A stretch of 22,264 nt of DNA from JAJXYP01 sp035541855 (lineage in GTDB: Bacteria > Patescibacteriota > Minisyncoccia > UBA6257 > 2-01-FULL-56-20), in the NCBI GenBank assembly GCA_035541855.1, contig DATKMM010000023.1:1-22264 (forward strand). Direction: 5' to 3'. Positions 1 to 7,942 of the stretch are shown here, in pieces. The notes below the pieces were generated by a model that saw only the letters and a list, made by a program, of their open reading frames with translations, had not been told where the DNA came from and did no database searches. The position numbers were made by a program, and so were the translations under genes. The first letter of the stretch is position 1. The number at the start of each line of letters is the position of its first letter.

Positions 1-1806
1 GGGATTGTACCCGCCCACGTACAGGATAGGGCTCTTGAACTGCGTTCCGTCGGCCAAGGTAAACACGACTTCGGTTCTCCCCTGATCGTTCGTGGGCGTT
101 CCCCCCGACCCTTCAACGGGAATCGGGAATCCAGACGGCCACCATGGGTCGTTCCAGGTGAAATACCATCCAAACAGACTATAGATGGCCTCCGGAACGA
201 TAACTGGCGGCGACTGGAAGTCCGTCGCGCGGACGAGCGGACTCGGGTTCGCGGGCGTTGGAGCGCCGAAGGTTGGCTCCTGACGCTTCGTGAAGTTGAC
301 CTCGCGCGGCTCGTACCTGCTTGGCGTGAATGTCCGGACATACGGTCCGGCCTTCACGGTCACATCCTCACAGCTGCCATCGGGATTCTGTGGAATATCC
401 ACATAATTCCAGAGGGCGCCGTGTTGATCGAAACTGGCGCTGAGCGGCGAGATGAGCGTCGGAACCAAGCTGGTTCCAAGCTCATTCCACGCCGGACCGT
501 TTCCTACCACAGCGATGCTGCAAGGCGACAGCTCATCGCCTCCCAGAAACACCTCGAAGGCGTCGTCGTTCTGCCGAGGATCGGCCGCACACGATGAGTC
601 ACCCAAACATGCGGTTGTCAGATACGTACCTTCCGGAAGGAAGGTGTAGAAATCCTGATTCGTACTCCAGTCATAGAACAGAATACTGTTCATGACCTGG
701 GTAGAAGGATTTATGATCTCCCGCGCATCTAGCGACTGCGTCGCGGCGACCTGAGTACCGGATGCGTCATACATCGTCCACATCATCGGCTCCGGATTCG
801 GAGCGGTCGCGGTGTTCTGGAAGACGGGATAATTCTGTCCGAGCACGCCGATGGTTGCCGAGTTATATTCTGCAACCACTTGCGAGTAATCCGTAAGATT
901 GAACGGCCAATTATCCGCCAAAAACCACGGGTAATTAGCATCGTACCCACCCCCTGGCGCCATTCCGAAATAAACGCCAGTAGGAGCTGCCGGAAAGTTG
1001 GTGATGTCCTGCTTCATGAATGTCGATGGTTTCACGCCATCGACCAACGGACACACCTGGTCGAGCATCGCGAGGAAATCAGCGCGAGTCTGCGGCTGAT
1101 ACCGGTCGATGTCCGCAGTCAGCTGCCGATAATCGCCGCCCATCTTCTCGATGACAACCGAAAGAAGGGAGGCGATCACGCGGTACTGCCCGTTTCCGAT
1201 ATTGCTATAAAAGTCAGATACCAGGGTGCCGTTTTGAAGGACACCAGCCCCGCCAAACACCGTCGGACGCTGGTTGGCCAGCATGTCGGCTCCCGCCGCG
1301 GATGTCGCGTACGGCTTCGCGCCTGCCGGAAACAGTTCCGGGTGTTGCTGGACAAGCAGGCGATAAAGAAGTTCTGATTCTCCGTTCGCGATTCCTTCGG
1401 CGCGACCAATATCATTCACCTCCCCCACCGATAACAACTGCAACATCAGCTCATGGGTGAAATCGATACCATCGCCCATGATGAACGGGGTGGCTGTGTT
1501 CTCGGTCGTCGGCGCGCTGATCGTCCCGGTCCCCGAACACCAGCTCCCCGGACAGATTGTCGTGTCCGGTTGAATCTGGATTATTGCCGGCGTCGATGCG
1601 GCAGGAGTTGTAACCTGCAACACCACGGGCCAAACCATATTCAGGAAATTCTGCATTTCAATGACAAACCCTTGCGGAAAGCCATTGACTGCTTTGAGGG
1701 CCGGGGCGGGCATCGAGCTGGTCGGTGCCGCAGGCGAAGTTTGCGCGTACGCCATGATGGCGAGCGCGCAAAAAACCACGAAAAACACGAGTACCTTGCG
1801 CGTCAT
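1..1806 (-). CDS. Secreted protein of unknown function, C-terminus beyond window edge
   Basis: The frame is open without a stop from the ATG at 1806 to base 1, giving at least 602 residues; the 3' end lies outside the window. It starts with a signal peptide (MTRK, then a hydrophobic run ending near AYAQ, residues 19-22), so it is probably exported. The start is fixed by a good ribosome-binding site, AAAGGAGAA, about 8 bases upstream, and a promoter at 1869-1897. The mature part is rich in Pro, Thr, Asn and aromatic residues, with scattered Cys pairs (CPGSWC, and CLGDSSC further on) that could form disulfides outside the cell. I saw no HExxH, GxSxG, LPxTG or peptidoglycan-binding motif. I do not recognise the family. 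It lies downstream of two other cell-envelope genes on the same strand but has its own promoter. Existence of the gene is well supported; function is unknown. Confidence 0.85.
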   Translation of the reverse strand, partial: MTRKVLVFFVVFCALAIMAYAQTSPAAPTSSMPAPALKAVNGFPQGFVIEMQNFLNMVWPVVLQVTTPAASTPAIIQIQPDTTICPGSWCSGTGTISAPTTENTATPFIMGDGIDFTHELMLQLLSVGEVNDIGRAEGIANGESELLYRLLVQQHPELFPAGAKPYATSAAGADMLANQRPTVFGGAGVLQNGTLVSDFYSNIGNGQYRVIASLLSVVIEKMGGDYRQLTADIDRYQPQTRADFLAMLDQVCPLVDGVKPSTFMKQDITNFPAAPTGVYFGMAPGGGYDANYPWFLADNWPFNLTDYSQVVAEYNSATIGVLGQNYPVFQNTATAPNPEPMMWTMYDASGTQVAATQSLDAREIINPSTQVMNSILFYDWSTNQDFYTFLPEGTYLTTACLGDSSCAADPRQNDDAFEVFLGGDELSPCSIAVVGNGPAWNELGTSLVPTLISPLSASFDQHGALWNYVDIPQNPDGSCEDVTVKAGPYVRTFTPSRYEPREVNFTKRQEPTFGAPTPANPSPLVRATDFQSPPVIVPEAIYSLFGWYFTWNDPWWPSGFPIPVEGSGGTPTNDQGRTEVVFTLADGTQFKSPILYVGGYNP

Positions 1807-1868
1807 ACGCTATATTCTCCTTTATTGAACTATGTTGACGGCCAAAAGATATGCCGCCTACTACCCTA

Positions 1869-1897
1869 GTTATACACTATTTCAGCCAAAAATGCAA
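1869..1897 (-). promoter_or_regulatory. Promoter TTGCAT-17-TATAAC for the left-edge secreted protein
   Basis: Read on the minus strand, TTGCAT (1892-1897) is followed by a 17-base spacer and TATAAC (1869-1874). This predicts a start near 1862 and a leader of about 55 bases carrying the AAAGGAGAA ribosome-binding site. The promoter begins a few bases after the stop codon of the upstream gene, so the left-edge gene need not depend on that operon. The -35 hexamer TTGCAT recurs at three other promoters in this window. Confidence 0.6.
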
Positions 1898-1902
1898 CAC
1901 CC

Positions 1903-4900
1903 CTAGGGATTCGTGCCGGCTGGGCTCGGAGGCGGGGTTTCAATGACGCCTGGGCCGGATACGGAAACCGTCGTCTGGTATATGCCCGGCGGATTCGTGC
2001 CGCCGCCGGCGCCGTAGCAGGTCAGCTCATACGTGCTGTAGGTGTCATCCGGAGCCACGTCGATCGATTGATTGGCGGTGCCCCCGTAATTGAACGTCTG
2101 CGGGAGACTGCCATTCGAGGTCGGGCCGCTCACCGTGCACGAAGTAACGCCGGAACAGACCCATGAAAGCGTCGAGGTTTCGGGGATCACGACCCTCGTC
2201 GGACTCGCCGAGAAGGAACAGCTTACCGATGGCCAGACGGAGATAGTCGCGGTCCCAAATTTGCTGGGATCCTGTTTGCTGGTCGCCTGGACAACGGCGG
2301 TCGTCTGGCTGTTGGGCGCAGTGTACGCGCCACTGCTGTTGATGCTGCCGCCGCCGGAAACCATGGTCCACGTCACATCCGTATTGCAGGACCCGCTGCC
2401 GGCATTCACGACGGCCGTGCATTGCGATACGCCGCCCTGCGCGACGATCGAGGGACTGCAGGTCGCGGATACGCCGGTCACCGTACATGGCGCGCTGTCA
2501 CGGGTGGCAACGCACGCCGGAGAATTGCTGCCGCCGTTAGCGCCATCGCAGGTCCACGAGCTCGACCCGCCCTGCGTCGGGAAGCCCGGGCTGGATGGCG
2601 ACGGCGTGCCGGAGGAGCAGAACGCGCCGCTGTATGCCGAGGCATTGTACGCATAATCCGTAGCTGCCGAACCGCATGCGCCATTCACCGGCGTCAACGG
2701 CACGAGATCATAGTTTAATGTGAGCGTCGCACTGCCGCCGTTCGGAACCGTTGCCGGCAAGGTTGATGCCGAATCGAAGTTGTAAGTGTTCCCGCCGTAA
2801 GCAACCGTCGAGCTCGCGAACGTTTCGGTATATTTCTGCGCGGGTACGCTTGCGAAACTCGCGTTGGCTATGCCGGATTTCAGGGTCCCATCCGTGCCTT
2901 TTACCGTGAACGCCGCCGACATGCCGCCGATGTTCGTCTGGACGTTTAACGTCCCAACCTGCGGCGGCGCTGGCGTAACCGTGACCGTGCCCAGCGTCTG
3001 CGTACTGCCGCAGGTGTAACCATTCGGCGTACCCGGCGGCGGCAGGTTGGAGTAAGTATAACCGGTTCCGCTGTTCGGTAAGTTGGAATTGGTGCCGGTT
3101 TTATAGGTATAACTGCCAGTCGCCCCGGCGACACATTGGAAAACCTGGGCCGTACCAAGCCAGGCGGTTGTGGCTACACAGTTTCCGCTGCCGGCGGCAT
3201 ACGGCGCACTGATGAAGGTGGCTCCCGCCTTACCATAATCAACGTAGGCATAGAAGATCTGGCCAGCTGCAACGGTGATGGTCGGCTTCACCCCGCCAAC
3301 CGTTGAGGTTGAGAAGCCGGACGTGGAGGCCTTGTAGGTTGGCGTCGTGCACTGCAGTTCGGTGGCGCTGCAATTTGCCTGAGGCGATCCGTTGATCCGG
3401 CACGACCAGAGCCACGGCGACGGAGGCCCGACGCCGGTATCGGTGCCTGCATTACAGAGATCGTTCCCGGTCTGCGGAAGGGAATATGAGAAGTAAAGGC
3501 CGTTGTCCGTACCGCACTGGGGCGGCGTGGGAAGGCTGCACGCCGAGGTGCAGTTGCTCTGGCTCGTATAGTAACCCGCTCCGCCCGATATCCACTGGGC
3601 CGAAGCGCAGCCGTTGCTGCACGTCCATTCGCTGACGCACGTGCCGCCGCAGGCATTGCAATTGTTCTTGGCCGTGCAGTTCGGATACGTGCCACAGGGG
3701 GTTGCACCGCCGCAGGTCGCCGCATATTGGCCGGTCACCGACACCGAGGCGAGTGCCTGCCCTGCCACCGAAAGGCATCCGCTGCCGGCGCACGTGGACG
3801 GGTCCATGTCCATCAGGGTAAAGGTGTATATCGTTCCCGGAGTGACGGTCGTGTAAGCCGCCGCGCCGCCGCTGGTCGGCGAAGAACTAAATTCACTTTT
3901 ATTGCCGGAGGCGGACGTCGTCACCCAAACCTGTACATTTTTGGCGTTGCTCCATGTCGGCGTTATATTGCTCGTACAGGTCGTCTGGCCGCTTACGACG
4001 GTACACGGATTCGGACTGGCGGTGATCGTACCCGTCGGCGGCGGCGGAGGCGGATTACCTCCCGAACCGCCCGAGCCACCGGGAGCCGTGATGGTCACCG
4101 GAGGACAGCTAACCTGCGGATCGCTGCCATCGTTCAAGGCAACATTGACCGTTCCCGATGCCGTGAAGCTCGTCGAGAACTGGGAAGTAGCCGTACCGCC
4201 CGGGAGCGTACCGCCAAGACCTGGCGGCGGACTGAACGACCACATGAACGTGCCGTTACCCCCACCACCGGTAAATGTTACACTCTGGCCGGTATTTGCG
4301 TTTTGAGAAGATACACTACAGCTTAATGCAATATTAACTTTTTTCCACACGATCTTGAACGTTATCGTGGCTCCATTGCTTGCCAAGGTCTGGGACGGCG
4401 GATTCAGGGTGCTGCCGCTACCGTTCTCATAAGTCGGCGGGTATTGGTATCCGGAAGGCGTGGCGCCTGAGGGCACCGCGATAGTGTAAATATCACCCGA
4501 GCCGGCCGGTTCGTTCAGGTAGTTCTGTCCGCTGCCGCTTCCGGTGAGGGTGGCCGGACCCGTGATGGTCCATCCGGACGATGGCACGTTGACCGGATTT
4601 CCACTCGTGTCCACCGACTGGACGACGATGGTTCCCGTTTGCGGCGCACAGACGCCATTGGCTATTGGAGCATATCCCGGTTGGCAGGCGGTGATAGTAT
4701 ACGTTCCGCCGGCACCACCGCCGCCGCCCTGGCATGAAACGTTATTCGTTACCGTGAGTTGGCTGGAAAGGTTGGCCGCGGACCCCGTGTAATTAGGTTG
4801 GTTGCTGTACGAAACACCGAAAATATTGCCGCTCATGGGATACGGCTGGGTAGCATAACCATTGCAATATCCCCCATAGCCGCTCGAACCCTGCAACTGG

Positions 4901-5178
4901 GAGATAAGGACCGAATAACCGGAAGGTACTACCGGCGCCGGGCTGGTGCAGTCGGCAGAGCAACTGCCGTCAAAGGCATTCCACGAACACGCCAGGCTCG
5001 ACTGCATGGAGTAGTAAGTTCCGCCAGGGATAGTGGACGTCGACACCGCGCAGGTATAGGTCGAATTGACGCCTGCATGCGCGATTCCCGTTGGCAGGAC
5101 CGAAAAGAGCGCGATCGCCAAGACCGCGACCCCGCCACCGATCAAAAATTTTTTATAAATCAAGTTCATGGTCGTCAT
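1903..5178 (-). CDS. Large secreted Cys-rich surface protein with Ig/PKD-like segments
   Basis: This is a 1091-residue protein with an N-terminal signal peptide (hydrophobic core around residues 10-30, likely cleavage after AHA at 35). The mature chain is Ser/Thr/Gly/Pro-rich, like other CPR surface proteins. One segment resembles a PKD/Ig-like beta sandwich (CSVSSQNANTGQSVTF onwards). A six-proline linker follows, then a dense Cys cluster near the middle. Two divergent copies of a module with a W-x-C core appear: one with SPWLWSCRINGS, one with SSWTCDGANGGS. The last 150 residues look like two more Ig-like domains (one beginning CTVTGVSATCSPSI). No LPxTG motif or C-terminal membrane anchor is visible. 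The start ATG overlaps the stop of the upstream membrane-protein gene as ATGA (5175-5178), so the two are probably translationally coupled. A role in adhesion or surface layering is inference. Confidence 0.85.
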   Translation of the reverse strand: MTTMNLIYKKFLIGGGVAVLAIALFSVLPTGIAHAGVNSTYTCAVSTSTIPGGTYYSMQSSLACSWNAFDGSCSADCTSPAPVVPSGYSVLISQLQGSSGYGGYCNGYATQPYPMSGNIFGVSYSNQPNYTGSAANLSSQLTVTNNVSCQGGGGGAGGTYTITACQPGYAPIANGVCAPQTGTIVVQSVDTSGNPVNVPSSGWTITGPATLTGSGSGQNYLNEPAGSGDIYTIAVPSGATPSGYQYPPTYENGSGSTLNPPSQTLASNGATITFKIVWKKVNIALSCSVSSQNANTGQSVTFTGGGGNGTFMWSFSPPPGLGGTLPGGTATSQFSTSFTASGTVNVALNDGSDPQVSCPPVTITAPGGSGGSGGNPPPPPPTGTITASPNPCTVVSGQTTCTSNITPTWSNAKNVQVWVTTSASGNKSEFSSSPTSGGAAAYTTVTPGTIYTFTLMDMDPSTCAGSGCLSVAGQALASVSVTGQYAATCGGATPCGTYPNCTAKNNCNACGGTCVSEWTCSNGCASAQWISGGAGYYTSQSNCTSACSLPTPPQCGTDNGLYFSYSLPQTGNDLCNAGTDTGVGPPSPWLWSCRINGSPQANCSATELQCTTPTYKASTSGFSTSTVGGVKPTITVAAGQIFYAYVDYGKAGATFISAPYAAGSGNCVATTAWLGTAQVFQCVAGATGSYTYKTGTNSNLPNSGTGYTYSNLPPPGTPNGYTCGSTQTLGTVTVTPAPPQVGTLNVQTNIGGMSAAFTVKGTDGTLKSGIANASFASVPAQKYTETFASSTVAYGGNTYNFDSASTLPATVPNGGSATLTLNYDLVPLTPVNGACGSAATDYAYNASAYSGAFCSSGTPSPSSPGFPTQGGSSSWTCDGANGGSNSPACVATRDSAPCTVTGVSATCSPSIVAQGGVSQCTAVVNAGSGSCNTDVTWTMVSGGGSINSSGAYTAPNSQTTAVVQATSKQDPSKFGTATISVWPSVSCSFSASPTRVVIPETSTLSWVCSGVTSCTVSGPTSNGSLPQTFNYGGTANQSIDVAPDDTYSTYELTCYGAGGGTNPPGIYQTTVSVSGPGVIETPPPSPAGTNP

Positions 5179-5630
5179 TGATTGTCTACATAACTAAGGC
5201 TGGCCGCCGAACCGGTTCCGCTCGCGACAGCCGTAAAGTTCACCGCGCCGATGCTACCCACCGCGTAGATGCTTTGCACGTCGGGCGAACTGCTGGCCTC
5301 GTCGAGGATGAACCAGTTCTTCGAAGTGAAATAGGTCTCATAACCGGAAAAAAGCGCTTCGGGCGACGCCGCGGACTGCCACCCGACCGTATATTGGTTG
5401 GTGGAAGATGAATACGCGATGGAATAGCTATGGGTCACCTGGCCGGAGCTGTCGATCAGGAGCTCCTGCGGAAAACCCTGCACCACCTGGCCCTGCGGCG
5501 CGTAGACGGGCGTCCCGACCGCCTTGATCGGATACAGCCACGCGACAATAAGGGCGGCCGCGACAACCACGATAACCACCACGGTTACCCAAAACCACGG
5601 CTTAAACTCCATCCATCCGTCCGATTTCAT
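5175..5630 (-). CDS. Single-pass membrane protein with extracytoplasmic domain
   Basis: This 151-residue protein is read from the ATG at 5630 (MKSDGWMEFK). Residues about 11-33 are a strongly hydrophobic Val/Ala/Ile segment, giving a short cytoplasmic N-terminus and an external domain of about 115 residues containing LFSGYETYFTSKNWFILDE. I chose this start because a -10 box sits just upstream and the in-frame extension to 5912 runs through the terminator of the preceding gene and is low-complexity. No strong ribosome-binding site is present, which fits a leaderless transcript. It is the first gene of a two-gene unit and overlaps the large surface protein by ATGA. It may be an anchor or export partner for that protein; this is inferred from position only. 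The family is not recognised. Confidence 0.75.
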   Translation of the reverse strand: MKSDGWMEFKPWFWVTVVVIVVVAAALIVAWLYPIKAVGTPVYAPQGQVVQGFPQELLIDSSGQVTHSYSIAYSSSTNQYTVGWQSAASPEALFSGYETYFTSKNWFILDEASSSPDVQSIYAVGSIGAVNFTAVASGTGSAASLSYVDNQ

Positions 5631-5637
5631 ATTTTTC

Positions 5638-5662
5638 AGTATACCACGGCTACCCGCGTCAA
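5638..5662 (-). promoter_or_regulatory. Candidate extended -10 promoter for the membrane/surface protein pair
   Basis: On the minus strand TGGTATACT (TATACT at 5638-5643) is an extended -10 element ending 7 bases before the ATG at 5630. A TTGACG at 5657-5662 is only 13 bases upstream, too short for a normal spacer, so the TG extension would have to compensate. Transcription would start at or next to the ATG. Confidence 0.4.
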
Positions 5663-5697
5663 GCGTGTGGATAAGTACGCCGTCCCGCGCGGCATAG

Positions 5698-5726
5698 AAA
5701 AAGGCCGGTGCGCACGCACACCGGCC
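5698..5726 (-). terminator. Rho-independent terminator after the PLP-enzyme gene
   Basis: On the minus strand a 10-bp GC-rich stem with one G-T wobble (GGCCGGTGTG / CGCACCGGCC) closes a CGTG loop and is followed directly by TTTTTC. It lies about 30 bases after the stop at 5755 and separates the enzyme gene from the surface-protein operon. Confidence 0.85.
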
Positions 5727-5754
5727 GGCCGAAGGAACCGTATCAAGCTGAACC

Positions 5755-6804
5755 TTAGAGGTCTTTGGGATCGAGAATGACCCTGAGCTGATTGAGATAC
5801 GGACCAAGCCCGTCCCCCGATATGACCGCGAGGTTGAGGATGCCGTCTTTGTCCCGGAGCGGTCGAGAGGCATCTGGATTGCGCAGTATATCGATGAGCG
5901 CTTTGTGCGCACCGCAGAGCGCCGCGCCGCTGCTCAACCCAAGCTCAAGTGCCGCCATGCTGAACAGGTCAAGGGTCATCTGATAAGCTTCGTACCTTTC
6001 CACCTTGACGGTCATGGTCCCCTGCTTGTGGTTAAAGCGGATCTGTTTCGGTCCAAGGCGGCTCGCAGGACGCACCGCCGGAATCGGTTCGCCTTCTTCG
6101 CATTCAACACCAATCGCGAGCGTCCGACGGGAACCTTGCTGGTGCAGCTTGGCGGATTCGCGGGCTGCGATCAAAGTCCCACAGGTGCCTTTGGCAGCGA
6201 CGATACCACCAGGAAAAGTTCCCAGCAAAGCCATCTGCTCCCAAAGCTGGTGCATAGTGACCCTCACGTGTCCCTTCCAATTGATATCGTCGCCGTACTG
6301 GTCAAAGACCAGATGATTGCGCAAGCGGGCCATTTTGCGAACCTTCTCGACGCTGGTCATGCGACCCGGTCGATCCTTGGTGAGATGCAGTTCGCCACCG
6401 GCACGCCTGATGAGCAGTTGTTTATCAATGGGTGCATCTTCGGGCATGAACACCCGAATTTTCCTGACTCCCATAGCGTGGCCCACAAGAACCGCAGCCA
6501 GTCCGGCGCCGCCGGATGAATTGATATTCACGACCGTCCGCGAGGTGATCTTTCCCAGCCGCTGCTGCTGTTCGTACCACTCGAACACCGGTACTATTTT
6601 GAAGGTATTGCCAGGCAGTTCGGCACCCATCACCTTCATGAACAGCCGCACCCTTGCCGCACGCGGGAACGGGTTAAGCGGAGTCCCCCGTGGAAGCTCA
6701 ACGAGAGAACCGTAGGCGTGCATGCTCGGGTCAACATAATGCACCATCGCATGCTTGCCTGCGAATACGTTTGCGTAAAGCGGGGTTTTCTTCAATTTAG
6801 CCAT
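5755..6804 (-). CDS. PLP-dependent cysteine synthase-family (fold type II) enzyme
   Basis: This 349-residue protein starts at the ATG at 6804 (MAKLKKTPLY), chosen because AAGGGAGAT lies 8 bases upstream. It aligns along its length with cysteine synthase/CBS-like enzymes. The segment GNTFKIVPV matches the NPxxSxKxR region, making Lys69 the likely Schiff-base lysine. NSSGGAG (95-101) stands where the family has TSGNTG. KGTCGT (205-210) corresponds to the phosphate-binding GTGGT loop. LSSGAAL (290-296) matches the late SSGAA motif. PLP chemistry is therefore expected, but the Asn and Thr of the substrate loop are replaced by Gly and Ala, so O-acetylserine sulfhydrylase activity should not be assumed. 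It lies downstream of the CofE-like gene with a 25-base gap but has its own promoter and a strong terminator. Family assignment is confident; substrate unknown. Confidence 0.8.
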   Translation of the reverse strand: MAKLKKTPLYANVFAGKHAMVHYVDPSMHAYGSLVELPRGTPLNPFPRAARVRLFMKVMGAELPGNTFKIVPVFEWYEQQQRLGKITSRTVVNINSSGGAGLAAVLVGHAMGVRKIRVFMPEDAPIDKQLLIRRAGGELHLTKDRPGRMTSVEKVRKMARLRNHLVFDQYGDDINWKGHVRVTMHQLWEQMALLGTFPGGIVAAKGTCGTLIAARESAKLHQQGSRRTLAIGVECEEGEPIPAVRPASRLGPKQIRFNHKQGTMTVKVERYEAYQMTLDLFSMAALELGLSSGAALCGAHKALIDILRNPDASRPLRDKDGILNLAVISGDGLGPYLNQLRVILDPKDL

Positions 6805-6828
6805 TATTTTATCTCCCTTGCTGCCCGG

Positions 6829-6857
6829 ATTATATCCCTTTCCGGCGGACAATGCAA
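6829..6857 (-). promoter_or_regulatory. Promoter TTGCAT-17-TATAAT for the PLP-enzyme gene
   Basis: Minus-strand TTGCAT (6852-6857), a 17-base spacer and a perfect TATAAT (6829-6834) predict a start near 6822 and a short leader holding the AAGGGAGAT ribosome-binding site. The promoter sits inside the end of the CofE-like gene; that gene's TAA stop (6830-6832) overlaps the -10 box. Confidence 0.7.
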
Positions 6858-7882
6858 AAGGGCGTCATCTCGTCGGACTGGCCGAGCGGGTTGTCGCGGA
6901 AAAGCTTGCCGATGAACTTTTCGGAAATGCCGCGCGCGGACCTGCCGAGCGAGAACGCGCCGCGGTAGTTGGCGTCGAGGATGACGGTCTCGCAGCCGAG
7001 CGCGCGCCGGATGCGCCGCGCCGCGCCATCCGGATCGTTCGGGGCGAGCTTGGCCGCGTGCGCGTATTCGAGGATCAAAAAGGACATCGGACAGTCGATG
7101 GACTTCGCCCGCTTGCCGCACAGGTAATAAAAAGCGCCGCGCAGGCCGAACGGGCGCGTGACGGCCGAGACCGCGGCGGCAAACAGCACCCGCAGGTAGC
7201 CGGCCTCCTCTATAAATAACTGCATCGCGAGCGCGGTGCCGTGGCCGAAGCCGCGGAACCCGCTCGAGCCGTACTGCGTGCTCACGTTGCGCGCGAGCAA
7301 ACGTGCGAGCGGCGACGGCTTGATCGTGCCCATGTCAACGACGCGGCCCTGGGTGATGGTGAGCGCTTTCTCGCTGATGAAGAGGAGGTCGCCCGGCTTG
7401 AGGTAGGGACCGGCATATTCCTCCACGATCGGGAAGATGTCCGCGTCGCGCAGGGTGATGAGGCGCGTCCGGACGGGCAGGCGCTCATAGACGACGCCGT
7501 CAACCTCGATGTCGATCTGCTTCCCCGGATTCGCGGCGAACTCGCCGGACGGTTTGCGCGCGGCGCCGGCGGCGAGGCCGGACGGCCCGGCATCCCCGAA
7601 TGAAACTTTTTCGCCGCGGAAGGCGGCAAAAAGCTTTTCAACATCGCCGCGGATGGCAGCGCGCTCCTGGCCGGCGGCCGCTCTCGTGCGGAGCAGTTCG
7701 GTCGCCTCCATATAAAGGATGTGCGCCTCGTCGATCGCGGTTTTCGCGAAGGATGCTTCGGCGGCTACCGCTTCCGGCCCGGAAAGCGCCCGTACGGACG
7801 CCGAGCCGTCGCCGCGCGGCGCATACTCGACCGTGAGCCCGGTCCCCGCCGCCGCATCATCGTAGATAAACGATTGTTCCAT
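6830..7882 (-). CDS. F420-0:gamma-glutamyl ligase (CofE)-like protein
   Basis: This 350-residue protein starts at the ATG at 7882. The in-frame extension up to 8341 runs antisense through the panD-like gene and is rejected. Residues about 1-130 form an Ala-rich, Glu/Arg-containing N-terminal part with no recognised motif. Residues about 131-350 match CofE-like proteins common in CPR genomes: LPVRTRLITLRD, an EYAGPYLKPGD segment, LLFISEKALTITQGR, KPSPLAR and later VILDANYRG. CofE proper adds glutamate to coenzyme F420-0 using GTP. CPR bacteria are not known to make F420 and no other F420 gene is visible, so a different amide-forming reaction is more likely. A weak -10 (TAAAAT at 7897-7902) lies 14 bases before the ATG, and no clear ribosome-binding site is seen. 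It is divergent from the PanD-like gene and shares a 60-base intergenic region with it. Confidence 0.7.
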   Translation of the reverse strand: MEQSFIYDDAAAGTGLTVEYAPRGDGSASVRALSGPEAVAAEASFAKTAIDEAHILYMEATELLRTRAAAGQERAAIRGDVEKLFAAFRGEKVSFGDAGPSGLAAGAARKPSGEFAANPGKQIDIEVDGVVYERLPVRTRLITLRDADIFPIVEEYAGPYLKPGDLLFISEKALTITQGRVVDMGTIKPSPLARLLARNVSTQYGSSGFRGFGHGTALAMQLFIEEAGYLRVLFAAAVSAVTRPFGLRGAFYYLCGKRAKSIDCPMSFLILEYAHAAKLAPNDPDGAARRIRRALGCETVILDANYRGAFSLGRSARGISEKFIGKLFRDNPLGQSDEMTPFCIVRRKGI

Positions 7883-7908
7883 GGCGCAATGCTCACATTT
7901 TACCGCAA

Positions 7909-7936
7909 TTGCATTTCCGAAGCGAGAGGATACAAT
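7909..7936 (+). promoter_or_regulatory. Promoter TTGCAT-16-TACAAT for the PanD-like gene
   Basis: TTGCAT (7909-7914), a 16-base spacer and TACAAT (7931-7936) end 6 bases before the ATG at 7943. Transcription would begin at or within a base or two of the start codon, so the message is probably leaderless. The promoter overlaps the region where the divergent CofE-like gene must be transcribed. Confidence 0.6.
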
Positions 7937-7942
7937 GAAAAC

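Noticed and set aside
880..1869. Plus-strand open frames at 880-1377 and 1453-1869
   Set aside because: They are antisense to the long secreted-protein frame that has a signal peptide, ribosome-binding site and promoter.
3727..4326. Plus-strand open frame of about 200 codons inside the surface-protein gene
   Set aside because: The product is dominated by Arg and Thr from the reverse of Gly/Pro/Ser codons. It has no start signals and sits within a well-supported secreted protein.
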